A stretch of DNA of 19,824 nucleotides, taken from assembly GCA_945865745.1 (NCBI GenBank), contig CAMBFP010000004.1:1-19824 (forward strand), given 5' to 3'. Position numbers and translations under genes: made by a program. A model generated the notes under the pieces. The model did not search any database, was not told the origin of the DNA, and saw only the letters and a list, made by a program, of their open reading frames with translations. Source of the DNA: Rhizobium sp. Q54 (GTDB taxonomy: Bacteria > Pseudomonadota > Alphaproteobacteria > Rickettsiales > UBA1997). Within the stretch, counting starts at the first letter, position 1. Every line of letters begins with the position of its first letter. Below are positions 1 to 7,375 of the stretch, piece after piece.

Positions 1-97
1 CATGATCAAAGAAGGCAACTCGGCTCCATTGCATCCAGGCGCTGAGCGTTATTTTAGAGAAATGAAAATAGCCCCAAAAGCAGAGGCTAAAAAATAA
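1..97 (+). CDS. C-terminal fragment of a probable TAXI-family TRAP transporter solute-binding protein
   Basis: Only the last 31 codons are in the window, reading in frame to TAA at 95-97. The tail has the pattern PLHPGAERYFREM followed by a Lys/Ala-rich end. This resembles the C-terminus of TAXI-type TRAP periplasmic receptors, which commonly end with a His-Pro-Gly-Ala motif followed by an aromatic, basic helix. Such receptors bind small organic acids or amino acids in the periplasm and hand them to a fused TRAP permease. The next gene, cysQ, is convergent and ends 66 bp away. The call rests on a short motif only; a different periplasmic protein is possible. Confidence 0.5.
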   Translation, partial: MIKEGNSAPLHPGAERYFREMKIAPKAEAKK

Positions 98-163
98 ATC
101 ACCTCTTCGCAATATTTTGCTGGTCAGAGTAATTCTAGATCCCTGAAGCCTTATTCATTGGGT

Positions 164-1000
164 CTAGGCCTTGCTCAAACGGCGAACATTTTGACGTATA
201 AAAGCAACAAAAGGCGAGTTCTCAAAAGTAGTTTTCTTGTAAGTAAGATTTTCCCCAATCTCGGATTCTCTGGTTAGTTTTTTTACCTCACCTCCGAGCA
301 TCTCCACCAAAGCCTGTCCGGCGGCAGTATCCCATTCCATTGATGGACGAAAATGCAAATAAAGATCCGCATCACCTTCAAGCAAACGAAAAAATTTAAT
401 CGCTGAAGAAAGTTTTTCGGTGGTAAAATTTTGTGCAAATCCCGGAAAAATTTGCGCCATGCAATTTACAACATCTCGATCTTTTGAGCGAGAGCTGGTG
501 ATTATTAGTAATTGATTATCTGAAGCTTCGACTTCGACAAAATCGACGCGACGACACAAATTATTATGCTGAGCTTGTTTAAGCATTACCTGATTATCTT
601 CATTACTAAAAGCCATCTTTCCCCCTTCAAAAAGTGGAGCATAAATTAAGCCAAAAATTGGTTTTTTATTTTTTACCAAAGCAATGTTTATGCAAAACTC
701 GACATCGCCTTTAATGAAGCTAGACGTGCCATCAATCGGATCGATTAGAAAAAAAATCTCACCAGAAACTTCGCGCAGCTGACCTTCTTCACAAATAATC
801 GGAATAAGCGGAAATTCATTTTGCAGATGTTTGTGCAAAAATTTACTCACGGCAATGTCAGCAGAAGTAACGCCAGAGCCGTCTGCTTTTTTTGTGACTA
901 AAAAATCCTTTGCCTCAAAAGAATGCGCCGCAATTTCCCCGGCCTCGAGAGCTAGATTAGTAATCTTTTCAATTTGTAGCTTGGTAAAAAAATTAGACAT
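164..1000 (-). CDS. cysQ: 3'(2'),5'-bisphosphate nucleotidase CysQ (inositol monophosphatase family)
   Basis: This is a Mg-dependent phosphatase that hydrolyses 3'-phosphoadenosine 5'-phosphate (PAP) to AMP and so recycles the by-product of sulfotransfer and phosphopantetheinyl transfer. At 278 aa it has normal family length. The metal-binding signatures of the inositol monophosphatase fold are all visible: the acidic pair in EEGQ at residues 71-74, DPIDGTSSF at 87-95, and EWDTAAG at 222-228. An N-terminal KADGS-VTSAD segment near residues 38-48 is typical of CysQ rather than SuhB. The gene stands alone on the minus strand, convergent with the transporter fragment to its left and followed by a gene-poor stretch to its right. 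No Shine-Dalgarno sequence is evident before the ATG. A general inositol-phosphatase role cannot be excluded but CysQ fits best. Confidence 0.88.
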   Translation of the reverse strand: MSNFFTKLQIEKITNLALEAGEIAAHSFEAKDFLVTKKADGSGVTSADIAVSKFLHKHLQNEFPLIPIICEEGQLREVSGEIFFLIDPIDGTSSFIKGDVEFCINIALVKNKKPIFGLIYAPLFEGGKMAFSNEDNQVMLKQAQHNNLCRRVDFVEVEASDNQLLIITSSRSKDRDVVNCMAQIFPGFAQNFTTEKLSSAIKFFRLLEGDADLYLHFRPSMEWDTAAGQALVEMLGGEVKKLTRESEIGENLTYKKTTFENSPFVAFIRQNVRRLSKA

Positions 1001-1518
1001 TAACTTGCATCGTTTGGGGTTGGCTTTGGCAAATTACTAAGGACCAGCAATTTAGTAACTCATGCCAGACATAACAAAGCAGATAAGGGGAGTTCGCAAT
1101 ATTATTAGCTATAAGAGCTAGACACCATTTTTCTTATCTTTAGTCAGATAGAGTTTGCGAGAAAAATAAAACTTAATTTTAACGCCTCAACCCAAAGAAA
1201 AAAAGTTGCTTGTTGACCTCTTTATTACGAGGTTTTTTCAATAAAGATCCAGTGACAACTCAATAAAATCGGCCTTCTTCGCTGATAAATTATTGCGATA
1301 AAGAATCAGAGTTTTGATACAATTTGAGCAAATTACTTTGCCTCCTTTTTTCGCTTTGAGAGCTGCGTGTTTTTTTAAAGATGAACAGTAATTATTCCTC
1401 TGGTCTCTTGGAATGTTTTACTTCTAAGAATATTTAAAAATAGAACTCTAAATCTGGGAAAATGGAGCTTAGTTTTTAAGGGTCGTAATCTCATAAAAAA
1501 TAAAAACGCACCCAGATC
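1001..1518. other. gene-poor interval between cysQ and the MFS permease gene
   Basis: No intact gene is visible on either strand. It should hold the divergent promoters of cysQ and of the gene starting at 1519, but no convincing -35/-10 pair stood out. It contains one decayed-looking minus-strand frame (1238-1417, listed separately) and a short hairpin: ACCTC at 1216-1220 pairs with GAGGT at 1229-1233, followed by a run of T on the plus strand. That stem is only 5 bp and has no plus-strand gene upstream, so it is not called as a terminator. I see no tRNA-like cloverleaf. Confidence 0.5.
1238..1417 (-). pseudogene. decayed zinc-ribbon-like reading frame, unrecognised
   Basis: A minus-strand frame of about 59 codons is open from a stop just above 1417 down to TGA at 1238-1240. 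It has no ATG, GTG or TTG start in a useful position. Its composition is protein-like rather than random: Lys/Ala-rich, with a Cys early on and then a CSNC knuckle inside KGGKVICSNCIKTL, spacing C-x18-C-x2-C. That could be a partial zinc ribbon. I do not recognise the family. The missing start and the stop just upstream suggest the remnant of a longer gene; a chance open frame is the alternative. Confidence 0.25.
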
Positions 1519-2793
1519 ATGCTAAAATCACAAACCTTCTTCTTTTCATTTTTGGCACTGCCACTCGCTTTTGTGGGGATTCCAATCTATCTCAATATCA
1601 GCGATTTCTATGCCAGAAAATTTGATATAAACCTCGCCACTATTGGCTTCTTGCTGATATTTATTCGCATAATTGATGCTCTGCAAGACCCGCTAATTGG
1701 TTATTTTTCTGACTCACTTTCGCAAAAAAAAATCAGCCGTAAAAAAATTATCTACTTCTCAACAAGCTTACTATGCGTTGCATTTTATTTGGTTTTTAAT
1801 CCCCCAGAATCTCTTGATAAGAATCTGTCAATTTTGTGGTTTAGCTGCTCTTTAATCGCTACTTACACCTGCTTTAATTTCGCTATCATAAATTTTGAAT
1901 CTCTTGCCGCAATTATCGCCAAGAATGATGAGCAGAGAATTTTGATTAACTCTTTTAAAGAAATGTTTGGCGTCATAGGAATGATTTTAGCTTTTCTACT
2001 TCCAGTAATTTTTGCTCAATTTTTACACATAAATTCTGATTATATCTACACGGCGCTAAGCTTTGTTTTTGCAGGTCTAATTCTGCTGGCGACCTTTGGA
2101 TTTTTTTCCAAAGTAAAAATTCACGAAAAAGCCGAAAATCCTAATAAAAAATCAAAGATCGAATTTTTTAAGATTTTTCATGACAAAAAGTTTTTGGCTT
2201 TCTTGGGAATTTTTCTTTTGAACGGAATAGCCGTAAGTTTACCAGCGGCAAACTTAAATTTTTATGTTCGTGACGTTCTAAAAATGGAAGAAAGTCTTGG
2301 TTTGTTTTTATCGCTCTATTTTCTTTCCGCTTGTTGCTTCATTCCTTTTTGGAAATATCTCGCAAATAGATTTGGAATTATTCGCTCGTGGATTATTTCT
2401 ATTTTAGGATCAGTTTTAACATTCTCTTTTGCCTATTTCTTAACTTCTGAGAATGCCGTTTATTTCTACCTTGTTTGCTTTTTTTCCGGAGCTTTTTTGG
2501 GAGCTGATTTAATCATGCCCCCAACAATTTTAGCCAAAATAACTTCTGAGAAAAAAGAGATGACCTCATCTTATTTTGCATGGTGGAATTTGACGACAAA
2601 AATGAGCTTGATGATCGCCGCCTCAAGTAGTTTAATCTTTCTTGGATTGTCGGGATACAAGCCGGGATCACTAGTATCAGAAGGCACGGTTGGCATTTCT
2701 TTTTTTTACGCCTTACTGCCCTGTATTTTGAAAACTTTAACAATTTTTAATCTTATTTTTTTCACGAAAAAATTCCCAATTTATGAAACTTAA
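1519..2793 (+). CDS. MFS permease of the GPH (glycoside-pentoside-hexuronide) cation symporter type
   Basis: This 424-aa membrane protein has about 12 hydrophobic segments. The N-terminal block ALPLAFVGIPIYLNISDFYA, followed by RIIDALQDPLIGYFSD, is the helix 1-2 and loop 2-3 signature of the GPH (MFS_2) family, which symports sugars or other small solutes with Na+ or H+. The substrate cannot be read from the sequence. Similar GPH-type permeases are found beside DUF3833, SDR and Cfa-like genes in proteobacterial ChrR/RpoE-linked clusters, so a role in lipid or envelope stress rather than sugar uptake is plausible but inferred. The 3' end overlaps the next gene by 11 bp, which indicates an operon. 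No Shine-Dalgarno is seen before the ATG. Confidence 0.75.
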   Translation: MLKSQTFFFSFLALPLAFVGIPIYLNISDFYARKFDINLATIGFLLIFIRIIDALQDPLIGYFSDSLSQKKISRKKIIYFSTSLLCVAFYLVFNPPESLDKNLSILWFSCSLIATYTCFNFAIINFESLAAIIAKNDEQRILINSFKEMFGVIGMILAFLLPVIFAQFLHINSDYIYTALSFVFAGLILLATFGFFSKVKIHEKAENPNKKSKIEFFKIFHDKKFLAFLGIFLLNGIAVSLPAANLNFYVRDVLKMEESLGLFLSLYFLSACCFIPFWKYLANRFGIIRSWIISILGSVLTFSFAYFLTSENAVYFYLVCFFSGAFLGADLIMPPTILAKITSEKKEMTSSYFAWWNLTTKMSLMIAASSSLIFLGLSGYKPGSLVSEGTVGISFFYALLPCILKTLTIFNLIFFTKKFPIYET

Positions 2794-3313
2794 AATTATC
2801 GCAACCATTATGTCTCTAAACTTATTATTCGGATGCTCTTCTGCTATTGATCCAAAAATTTACACAAAAAACTCACCAAAACTCGATATTAGAAATTACC
2901 TAAATGGCCCGCTTGAGGCGCAGGGAATTCTTCAAAATCGTAGCGGCGAGGTAATCAAAACTTTTACCGTAAAAATGATCGGCACCTGGAAGGAAAATGA
3001 AGGAAGACTCGAGGAGGATTTTATTTTCTCTGATGGCAAAACTGATCGTCGCATTTGGGAAATTAAGTTATCTGATGACAATAATTTTACTGCCAAAGCT
3101 CATGATACTGTAGGCATTGCCAAAGGTGAGCAATATGGTAATGCCATGAAAATGGATTATATTTTGAAAGTGGATGTTGACGGCAAGAAGTATGACATTC
3201 GCTTAATCGATTGGATCTATCTCGTTGATGAAAAAACTGCGATTAACGTCTCTCAAATGACTAAATTTGGTTTTCGTGTAGGAACCCTCTCCATCTCATT
3301 TAAAAAACTCTAA
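2783..3313 (+). CDS. DUF3833-family outer-membrane-type lipoprotein
   Basis: This 176-aa protein has a lipoprotein signal peptide: a charged KLK start, a hydrophobic core, and the lipobox LLFGC with the modified Cys at residue 18. The mature part matches the DUF3833 pattern: a YLNGPLEAQGILQNRSGEV block, a central WKENEGRLEEDFIFSDG segment, and a C-terminal beta-strand stretch with MTKFGFRVGTLSISF. The biochemical function of the family is unknown. It is expected to be lipid-anchored in the periplasm. Its ATG lies inside the end of the permease gene (11-bp overlap) and its TAA is 4 bp before the photolyase TTG, so the three genes are almost certainly co-transcribed and probably translationally coupled. 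Confidence 0.8.
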   Translation: MKLKIIATIMSLNLLFGCSSAIDPKIYTKNSPKLDIRNYLNGPLEAQGILQNRSGEVIKTFTVKMIGTWKENEGRLEEDFIFSDGKTDRRIWEIKLSDDNNFTAKAHDTVGIAKGEQYGNAMKMDYILKVDVDGKKYDIRLIDWIYLVDEKTAINVSQMTKFGFRVGTLSISFKKL

Positions 3314-3317
3314 ATCC

Positions 3318-4640
3318 TTGTCGAAATCTCCGATCACAATTTTTTGGTTTCGTCGCGATCTTAGGCTTTGGGATAACGCTGGACTGTGGAGTGCTTTAAA
3401 ATCAGATTATTCTGTTTTGCCGATTTTTATTTTTGATCGCAATATCTTGGATAAGCTTACAAACAAAAGAGATGCTCGGGTTTTATTTATTCATCAGGAG
3501 GTTACTCGCTTAAAGAGCGAGCTAGAGGTTTTTGGATCTTCTCTTAAAATTTTTTACGGCAATCCGTTGGAAATTTTTGAAGAGCTGCTGAGCGATTACA
3601 AAATTAACACAGTATTTGCGAATCGTGATTATGAGCCATACGCAAGGAATCGCGATAAAGAAATTTATGAATTGCTAAAGGCCAAGGGAATTGATTTTAA
3701 GGGCATCAAAGATCATGTAATCTTTGAAAAAGATGAGATTTTAAAAGATGATAAGAAGCCCTACATAATGTTTACGCCATATGCCAGTAAGTGGAAGAAG
3801 GTTGTGAATGATTTTTATCTCAAATCTTACCAAAGCAAAAATTATCAAAAAAATTTTCTGCGCTGCTCCCCATTTTCTTTGCCGAAGATTTCTGAAATGG
3901 GCTTCAAAGATTTTGATTTCCTTCTTTTTCCGGAAAGAAAAATCGATTTAGAGATAATTTCTCAATATGCTTTAAACCGTGATTTTCCGGCTATTAAAGG
4001 CACCAGTCGCTTAAGTCTTCATCTAAGGTTCGGAACAGTCAGCATTCGCCAAATTTGTCGCGCCGCTATCATTCAAAGCGAAAAGTGGCTTGATGAATTG
4101 ATTTGGCGCGATTTTTACCAGATGATTATTTATCACTTTCCTCATTCTGCCGAAAAATCATTTAAGGCAGGCTATGACCAGATTAATTGGAATAATGATC
4201 CTCTAGATTTTCAAAAGTGGTGCGAAGGCAAAACTGGTTATCCGATTGTTGATGCGGGCATGAGAGAGTTGAATGAAACAGGCTTTATGCACAATCGTGT
4301 TCGCATGATTGTTGCGAGTTTCTTGAGTAAGCATCTTTTAATTGATTGGCGCTGGGGCGAAAAATATTTTGCCGAAAAGCTCCTTGATTATGACTTGGCA
4401 AGCAATGTTGGAGGTTGGCAGTGGGTAGTTGGCAGCGGTTGTGACGGCGCTCCTTATTTTCGTATTTTTAACCCAGAGAGTCAGGCTGAAAGATTCGACC
4501 CTGAAAAAAAATACATCAAAAAATGGGTTCCAGAGTTTGGAACTAAAGATTATCCCCAACCAGTGATAGACCACAAAATCGCTAGAGTGAGGTGTCTGTT
4601 AAGTTTTAAGCAAGCTTTGTCGGTCAATTCCTCTTCATAA
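3318..4640 (+). CDS. phrB: deoxyribodipyrimidine photo-lyase (class I CPD photolyase)
   Basis: This FAD enzyme splits UV-induced cyclobutane pyrimidine dimers using blue light. The protein is 440 aa, slightly short of the E. coli enzyme (472 aa). The N-terminal antenna Rossmann domain starts FWFRRDLRLWDN. The FAD domain shows GTSRLSLHLRFG (228-239), ELIWRDFYQ (260-268), GKTGYPIVDAGMRELN (304-319) and GAPYFRIFNP (377-386). All three electron-transfer tryptophans are present: W291, W344 and W367 correspond to E. coli W306, W359 and W382 with identical spacing. Translation starts at TTG, 4 bp after the preceding stop; no ATG lies upstream in frame, and the next residues match the family start. 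The last 17 bp overlap the convergent epimerase gene. Confidence 0.93.
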   Translation: MSKSPITIFWFRRDLRLWDNAGLWSALKSDYSVLPIFIFDRNILDKLTNKRDARVLFIHQEVTRLKSELEVFGSSLKIFYGNPLEIFEELLSDYKINTVFANRDYEPYARNRDKEIYELLKAKGIDFKGIKDHVIFEKDEILKDDKKPYIMFTPYASKWKKVVNDFYLKSYQSKNYQKNFLRCSPFSLPKISEMGFKDFDFLLFPERKIDLEIISQYALNRDFPAIKGTSRLSLHLRFGTVSIRQICRAAIIQSEKWLDELIWRDFYQMIIYHFPHSAEKSFKAGYDQINWNNDPLDFQKWCEGKTGYPIVDAGMRELNETGFMHNRVRMIVASFLSKHLLIDWRWGEKYFAEKLLDYDLASNVGGWQWVVGSGCDGAPYFRIFNPESQAERFDPEKKYIKKWVPEFGTKDYPQPVIDHKIARVRCLLSFKQALSVNSSS

Positions 4641-5529
4641 TATCCATCAGTGCAACTCCCAAGTCGGTAAATTTAAAATTATATCCGCTTTCTAAAAGAA
4701 TTTTTGGATGAACCTTGGAGCCATTCAAAAGAAGCTCTTCTGCCATTTCCCCGTAAGCAATTTTCATGCTTAGTGCCGGAATTGTAAAAAGGCAGGGTCT
4801 GCGAAGAGTCTTGGCAAGAATTTGTGAAAATTGAAGATTTGTAACCGGATTAAGTGAAGTTAAGTTAACCGCTCCAACAACATTTTGATGAGTGATTAAA
4901 TGCAGAATGCCGCTAACCATATCATCGACGTGAATCCAACTGAGAAATTGTTTTCCTGAGGCGATCTTGCCCCCAAGAAACATTTGAAACGGCAATAGCA
5001 TTTTTTGAATTATTCCACCTTTGTTACCAAGAACAATTCCGGTTCTAAGAAGAACAACTCTGGTTTTTTTATCAGCTTTTCGCGCCTCGCCCTCCCAATC
5101 AAAACAGAGTTTTTGTGAGAAGAAATTTTGATTTGTTGGATGAGAATTTTCGTCAAATATTTCCGTATCAGAAGTTCCGTAATAACCTATTGCCGAGCCA
5201 CTAATAAAAAGTTTTGGTGGCGTTTTGCTGTTAAGAATTTTTTCAACCAATTTTTTGGTTAGATCAATTCTGCTACTATAAATTTTTTGCTTTTTTGATT
5301 TGTTCCAACGACAGGAAATTGGCTCGCCACAAAGGTTGATTACAATGTCGTAATTAAAATCCTCTTCGATTTTATTGAGATAATGAAGATTTTCTGATGA
5401 TTTAAGATTGGTTTTTCTGGTTATAACCGTTACCGAATTTTCTAATCTTAAAAGCTCCTCAACAAGTTTAGAGCCAATCAATCCCGTTCCTCCAGTTATT
5501 AAAAACCGCAGCTTATTTCTTTCAATCAT
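4624..5529 (-). CDS. TIGR01777-family NAD-dependent epimerase/dehydratase-like protein (YfcH/SulA type)
   Basis: This is a 301-aa extended-SDR protein. The N-terminal nucleotide-binding motif is ITGGTGLIGSKL (11-22). A central SGSAIGYYGTS block, preceded by the NLCGEPI motif near residues 65-71, is diagnostic of the TIGR01777 family. A C-terminal DUF1731-like tail runs through EELLLNGSKVHPKILLESGY. The reaction is unknown; members are predicted cytosolic NAD(P)-dependent sugar-nucleotide-type oxidoreductases and bacterial relatives are often found near photolyase or Cfa-type genes. Here it is convergent with phrB, overlapping it by 17 bp at the 3' ends, so it is transcribed separately from the surrounding plus-strand genes. 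Confidence 0.85.
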   Translation of the reverse strand: MIERNKLRFLITGGTGLIGSKLVEELLRLENSVTVITRKTNLKSSENLHYLNKIEEDFNYDIVINLCGEPISCRWNKSKKQKIYSSRIDLTKKLVEKILNSKTPPKLFISGSAIGYYGTSDTEIFDENSHPTNQNFFSQKLCFDWEGEARKADKKTRVVLLRTGIVLGNKGGIIQKMLLPFQMFLGGKIASGKQFLSWIHVDDMVSGILHLITHQNVVGAVNLTSLNPVTNLQFSQILAKTLRRPCLFTIPALSMKIAYGEMAEELLLNGSKVHPKILLESGYNFKFTDLGVALMDIMKRN

Positions 5530-5744
5530 GTGTATTAGATTTTGCTTTTATGAGTTGAGATATTTTTATGCCGAAAGCCAAGCGTCTCCAATTTTAGAGT
5601 CGCAAATTTAAATGCCTTCCGCCCCATTTTTCCTCGGTATTATTGGGATGACTTCGCTGCTCAAAGAAATAGCTTAGAAAATTAGCGCGTAATTAATTTT
5701 TGTTTTTTTTGCGCGCAAGACTCAATAAATTTTTGATCAAAGAC

Positions 5745-6497
5745 ATGAAAAAGAATTGCTGGATAATCGGAGCTAGTCACGGGGTAGGCGAGGCTATTTC
5801 TAATAGATTTTATAGAGATGAATATGACGTTATCATTTCAGCCAGAAGCTCTGAAAAACTGGAAGAGCTGAAGAAAAAAATGCTAGAATTGAGGCCTGGC
5901 AATGTTTTAGTAAGTGTTATGGACGTATCGAACATTGATTCAGTTCGAAGCTCTTTCTTGGAAGTTTTGCAAAAGTTTCAAAAAATTGATTTAGTGATTT
6001 TTTGTCCAGCGCTTTATCAGCCAATGTCTGTGATTAATTTTGATCTCGATATCTCCAAAAAAATTATCGATGTAAATCTAGTCGGATTTTTAAATTTTCT
6101 TCATCTTGTTGTGCCTCAAATGGTTCAGCAAAAATCAGGACAAATTGCCGTTATTGCTAGTGTTGCTGGTTATTGCGGATTGCCTCAATCATTTGCTTAC
6201 GGAGCATCCAAAGCCGCTTTAATTAACCTTTGCGAGGGAATTTATTCAGAATTGCAGCGTCACGGAATAGATCTTTCAGTAATCAATCCCGGATTCGTCA
6301 AAACAAGATTGACCGATCAAAATAAATTCAAAATGCCGTTTCTAATTTCTTCTGAAGATGCCGCAGAGTTTATTTTTCAAGGACTAAAGAAAAAATGCTT
6401 TGAGATTCACTTTCCAAAAAAATTCACATTTTTTCTTAAAATTCTGCGCCTTTTGCCTTACAAAATTTTATTCTTTTTTACCAAAAAAATTGTCTGA
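5745..6497 (+). CDS. short-chain dehydrogenase/reductase (classical SDR)
   Basis: This 250-aa NAD(P)-dependent oxidoreductase has a cofactor loop GASHGVG at residues 9-15. The catalytic tetrad is Asn111 (in DVNLVGF), Ser139 (IASVAG), Tyr152 and Lys156 (YGASK). The segment INPGFVKTRLTD after the active site is typical of classical SDRs. I choose the ATG at 5745 instead of an in-frame TTG 45 bp upstream because MKKNCWIIGAS places the nucleotide loop at the usual distance from the N-terminus. The substrate is unknown. SDRs sit next to the FAD/DUF1365/Cfa-like genes in related proteobacterial clusters; here they are separated by an accessory island. The basic, hydrophobic C-terminus (FFFTKKIV) could associate with membrane. 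Confidence 0.85.
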   Translation: MKKNCWIIGASHGVGEAISNRFYRDEYDVIISARSSEKLEELKKKMLELRPGNVLVSVMDVSNIDSVRSSFLEVLQKFQKIDLVIFCPALYQPMSVINFDLDISKKIIDVNLVGFLNFLHLVVPQMVQQKSGQIAVIASVAGYCGLPQSFAYGASKAALINLCEGIYSELQRHGIDLSVINPGFVKTRLTDQNKFKMPFLISSEDAAEFIFQGLKKKCFEIHFPKKFTFFLKILRLLPYKILFFFTKKIV

Positions 6498-6605
6498 TTT
6501 TTATTTGTCGATTCAGTAAAAAAAGCTCATTAATCCTTTGGTGTAGATTGAATTTTTTGGAAGTTAGATTTGCAGCGCCCATATCATAGATAGCATCTTA
6601 ATTGC

Positions 6606-6644
6606 TTAGATATTAGCCCATTCGGATCCGACATTGATTGCCAT
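6606..6644 (-). other. antisense micro-ORF with a strong Shine-Dalgarno, possibly the start of a decayed gene
   Basis: On the minus strand AGGAG (6650-6654) stands 5 bp before an ATG that opens 12 codons (MAINVGSEWANI) ending in TAA. This is one of the best ribosome-binding sites in a window where most genes lack one. A frame offset from it stays open from 6597 down to 6478 (40 codons), running into the 3' end of the SDR gene. It could be the 5' end of a frameshifted gene, a leader peptide, or chance. I recognise no family. Confidence 0.2.
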
Positions 6645-6709
6645 AAAATCTCCTAAAAAATCACGTAATTTTTCAGGCGCTAATATCATCAAAAATAATT
6701 TATCAGAAA

Positions 6710-7369
6710 ATGAAGCAAAATTTACAAACAAACTCTTTGGCTGAGATTATTTTTGGTCATGCTGATAGAAAAGAATACGGCGATCTTAAAGTTTTGTTAA
6801 ATGTCACCCCACTCAAAATCGCAGGAGATGAACAAGATAATCTAGAATTTGCTTTACACTTTCTTTGCCTTCAAGAGCGACCCGATCTAGCAAAAAAAGT
6901 AATTAGCAAAATTGATTTAAAGACATTTAGCAAAGAGCAGAACTTTGAACTTTTATCGGGCGTAGGAAATAACCGATTTGCTGAAGTTTTTAGTTACATG
7001 ATTGATTATGGATTTGATGCAGGATTAATCTCAAAAGGTAGAGATGTTTTTTCTGAGCTAACAGGGCAATCGGCAATAAAGGGTTATCCTGAATATGAGG
7101 TTGATTACAGTATGGTTAAAAAGTTATTAGAAACTGGCAAGGTCCAAGGATTTGGAGATAATGACAGTATCGCGGAGGCTTTAATTAAATTAGAAAATGA
7201 AGGTCCAAGAGCCTTCATAGACTTGAATAGAGTAATTATTGAAAATGATTCGCGGGTTCAAAAAAAACCCAGGTTAGGAGAAGGAGGACCCTCCGTAACA
7301 GCTAGTTTAAGACCCGGAAGCCAAGCTGCGTCGAAGAAAGAAAATGGATGGCGGTGCGTTGTCAGCTAA
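6710..7369 (+). CDS. helical-repeat (ankyrin-like) hypothetical protein with a C-terminal CaaX box; candidate host-directed effector
   Basis: This 219-aa protein has no signal peptide or membrane segment. Residues about 10-165 are alpha-helical with a spacing reminiscent of degenerate ankyrin or other two-helix repeats (LEFALHFLCLQERPDLAKKV; VDYSMVKKLLETGKV). From about residue 185 the chain becomes a disordered Ser/Gly/Pro/Lys tail. It ends in Cys216-Val-Val-Ser at the extreme C-terminus, a consensus CaaX box with Ser in the last position, as in farnesylated Ras-type proteins. Bacteria do not prenylate CaaX boxes, but some intracellular pathogens use host enzymes to lipidate effectors this way. 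The gene lies alone between the SDR gene and an IS256-family remnant that begins a few bases after its stop. The frame across an A8 run near 7260 is the only one that stays open. The function is inferred, not shown. Confidence 0.6.
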   Translation: MKQNLQTNSLAEIIFGHADRKEYGDLKVLLNVTPLKIAGDEQDNLEFALHFLCLQERPDLAKKVISKIDLKTFSKEQNFELLSGVGNNRFAEVFSYMIDYGFDAGLISKGRDVFSELTGQSAIKGYPEYEVDYSMVKKLLETGKVQGFGDNDSIAEALIKLENEGPRAFIDLNRVIIENDSRVQKKPRLGEGGPSVTASLRPGSQAASKKENGWRCVVS

Positions 7370-7375
7370 AAAATC

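Noticed and set aside
1216..1238. Hairpin ACCTC/GAGGT followed by T run, as a plus-strand terminator
   Set aside because: The stem is only 5 bp with an 8-base loop and no plus-strand gene ends nearby.
1440..1518. RpoE/ChrR-type (ECF) promoter before the permease gene
   Set aside because: GGAAAA and GTCGTA can be picked out but their spacing is too long for a standard ECF promoter, and no matching pair was seen before the SDR or FAD genes.
5700..5744. In-frame TTG start extending the SDR by 15 residues
   Set aside because: The ATG at 5745 places the nucleotide-binding loop at the normal distance from the N-terminus, and the extension has no family support.
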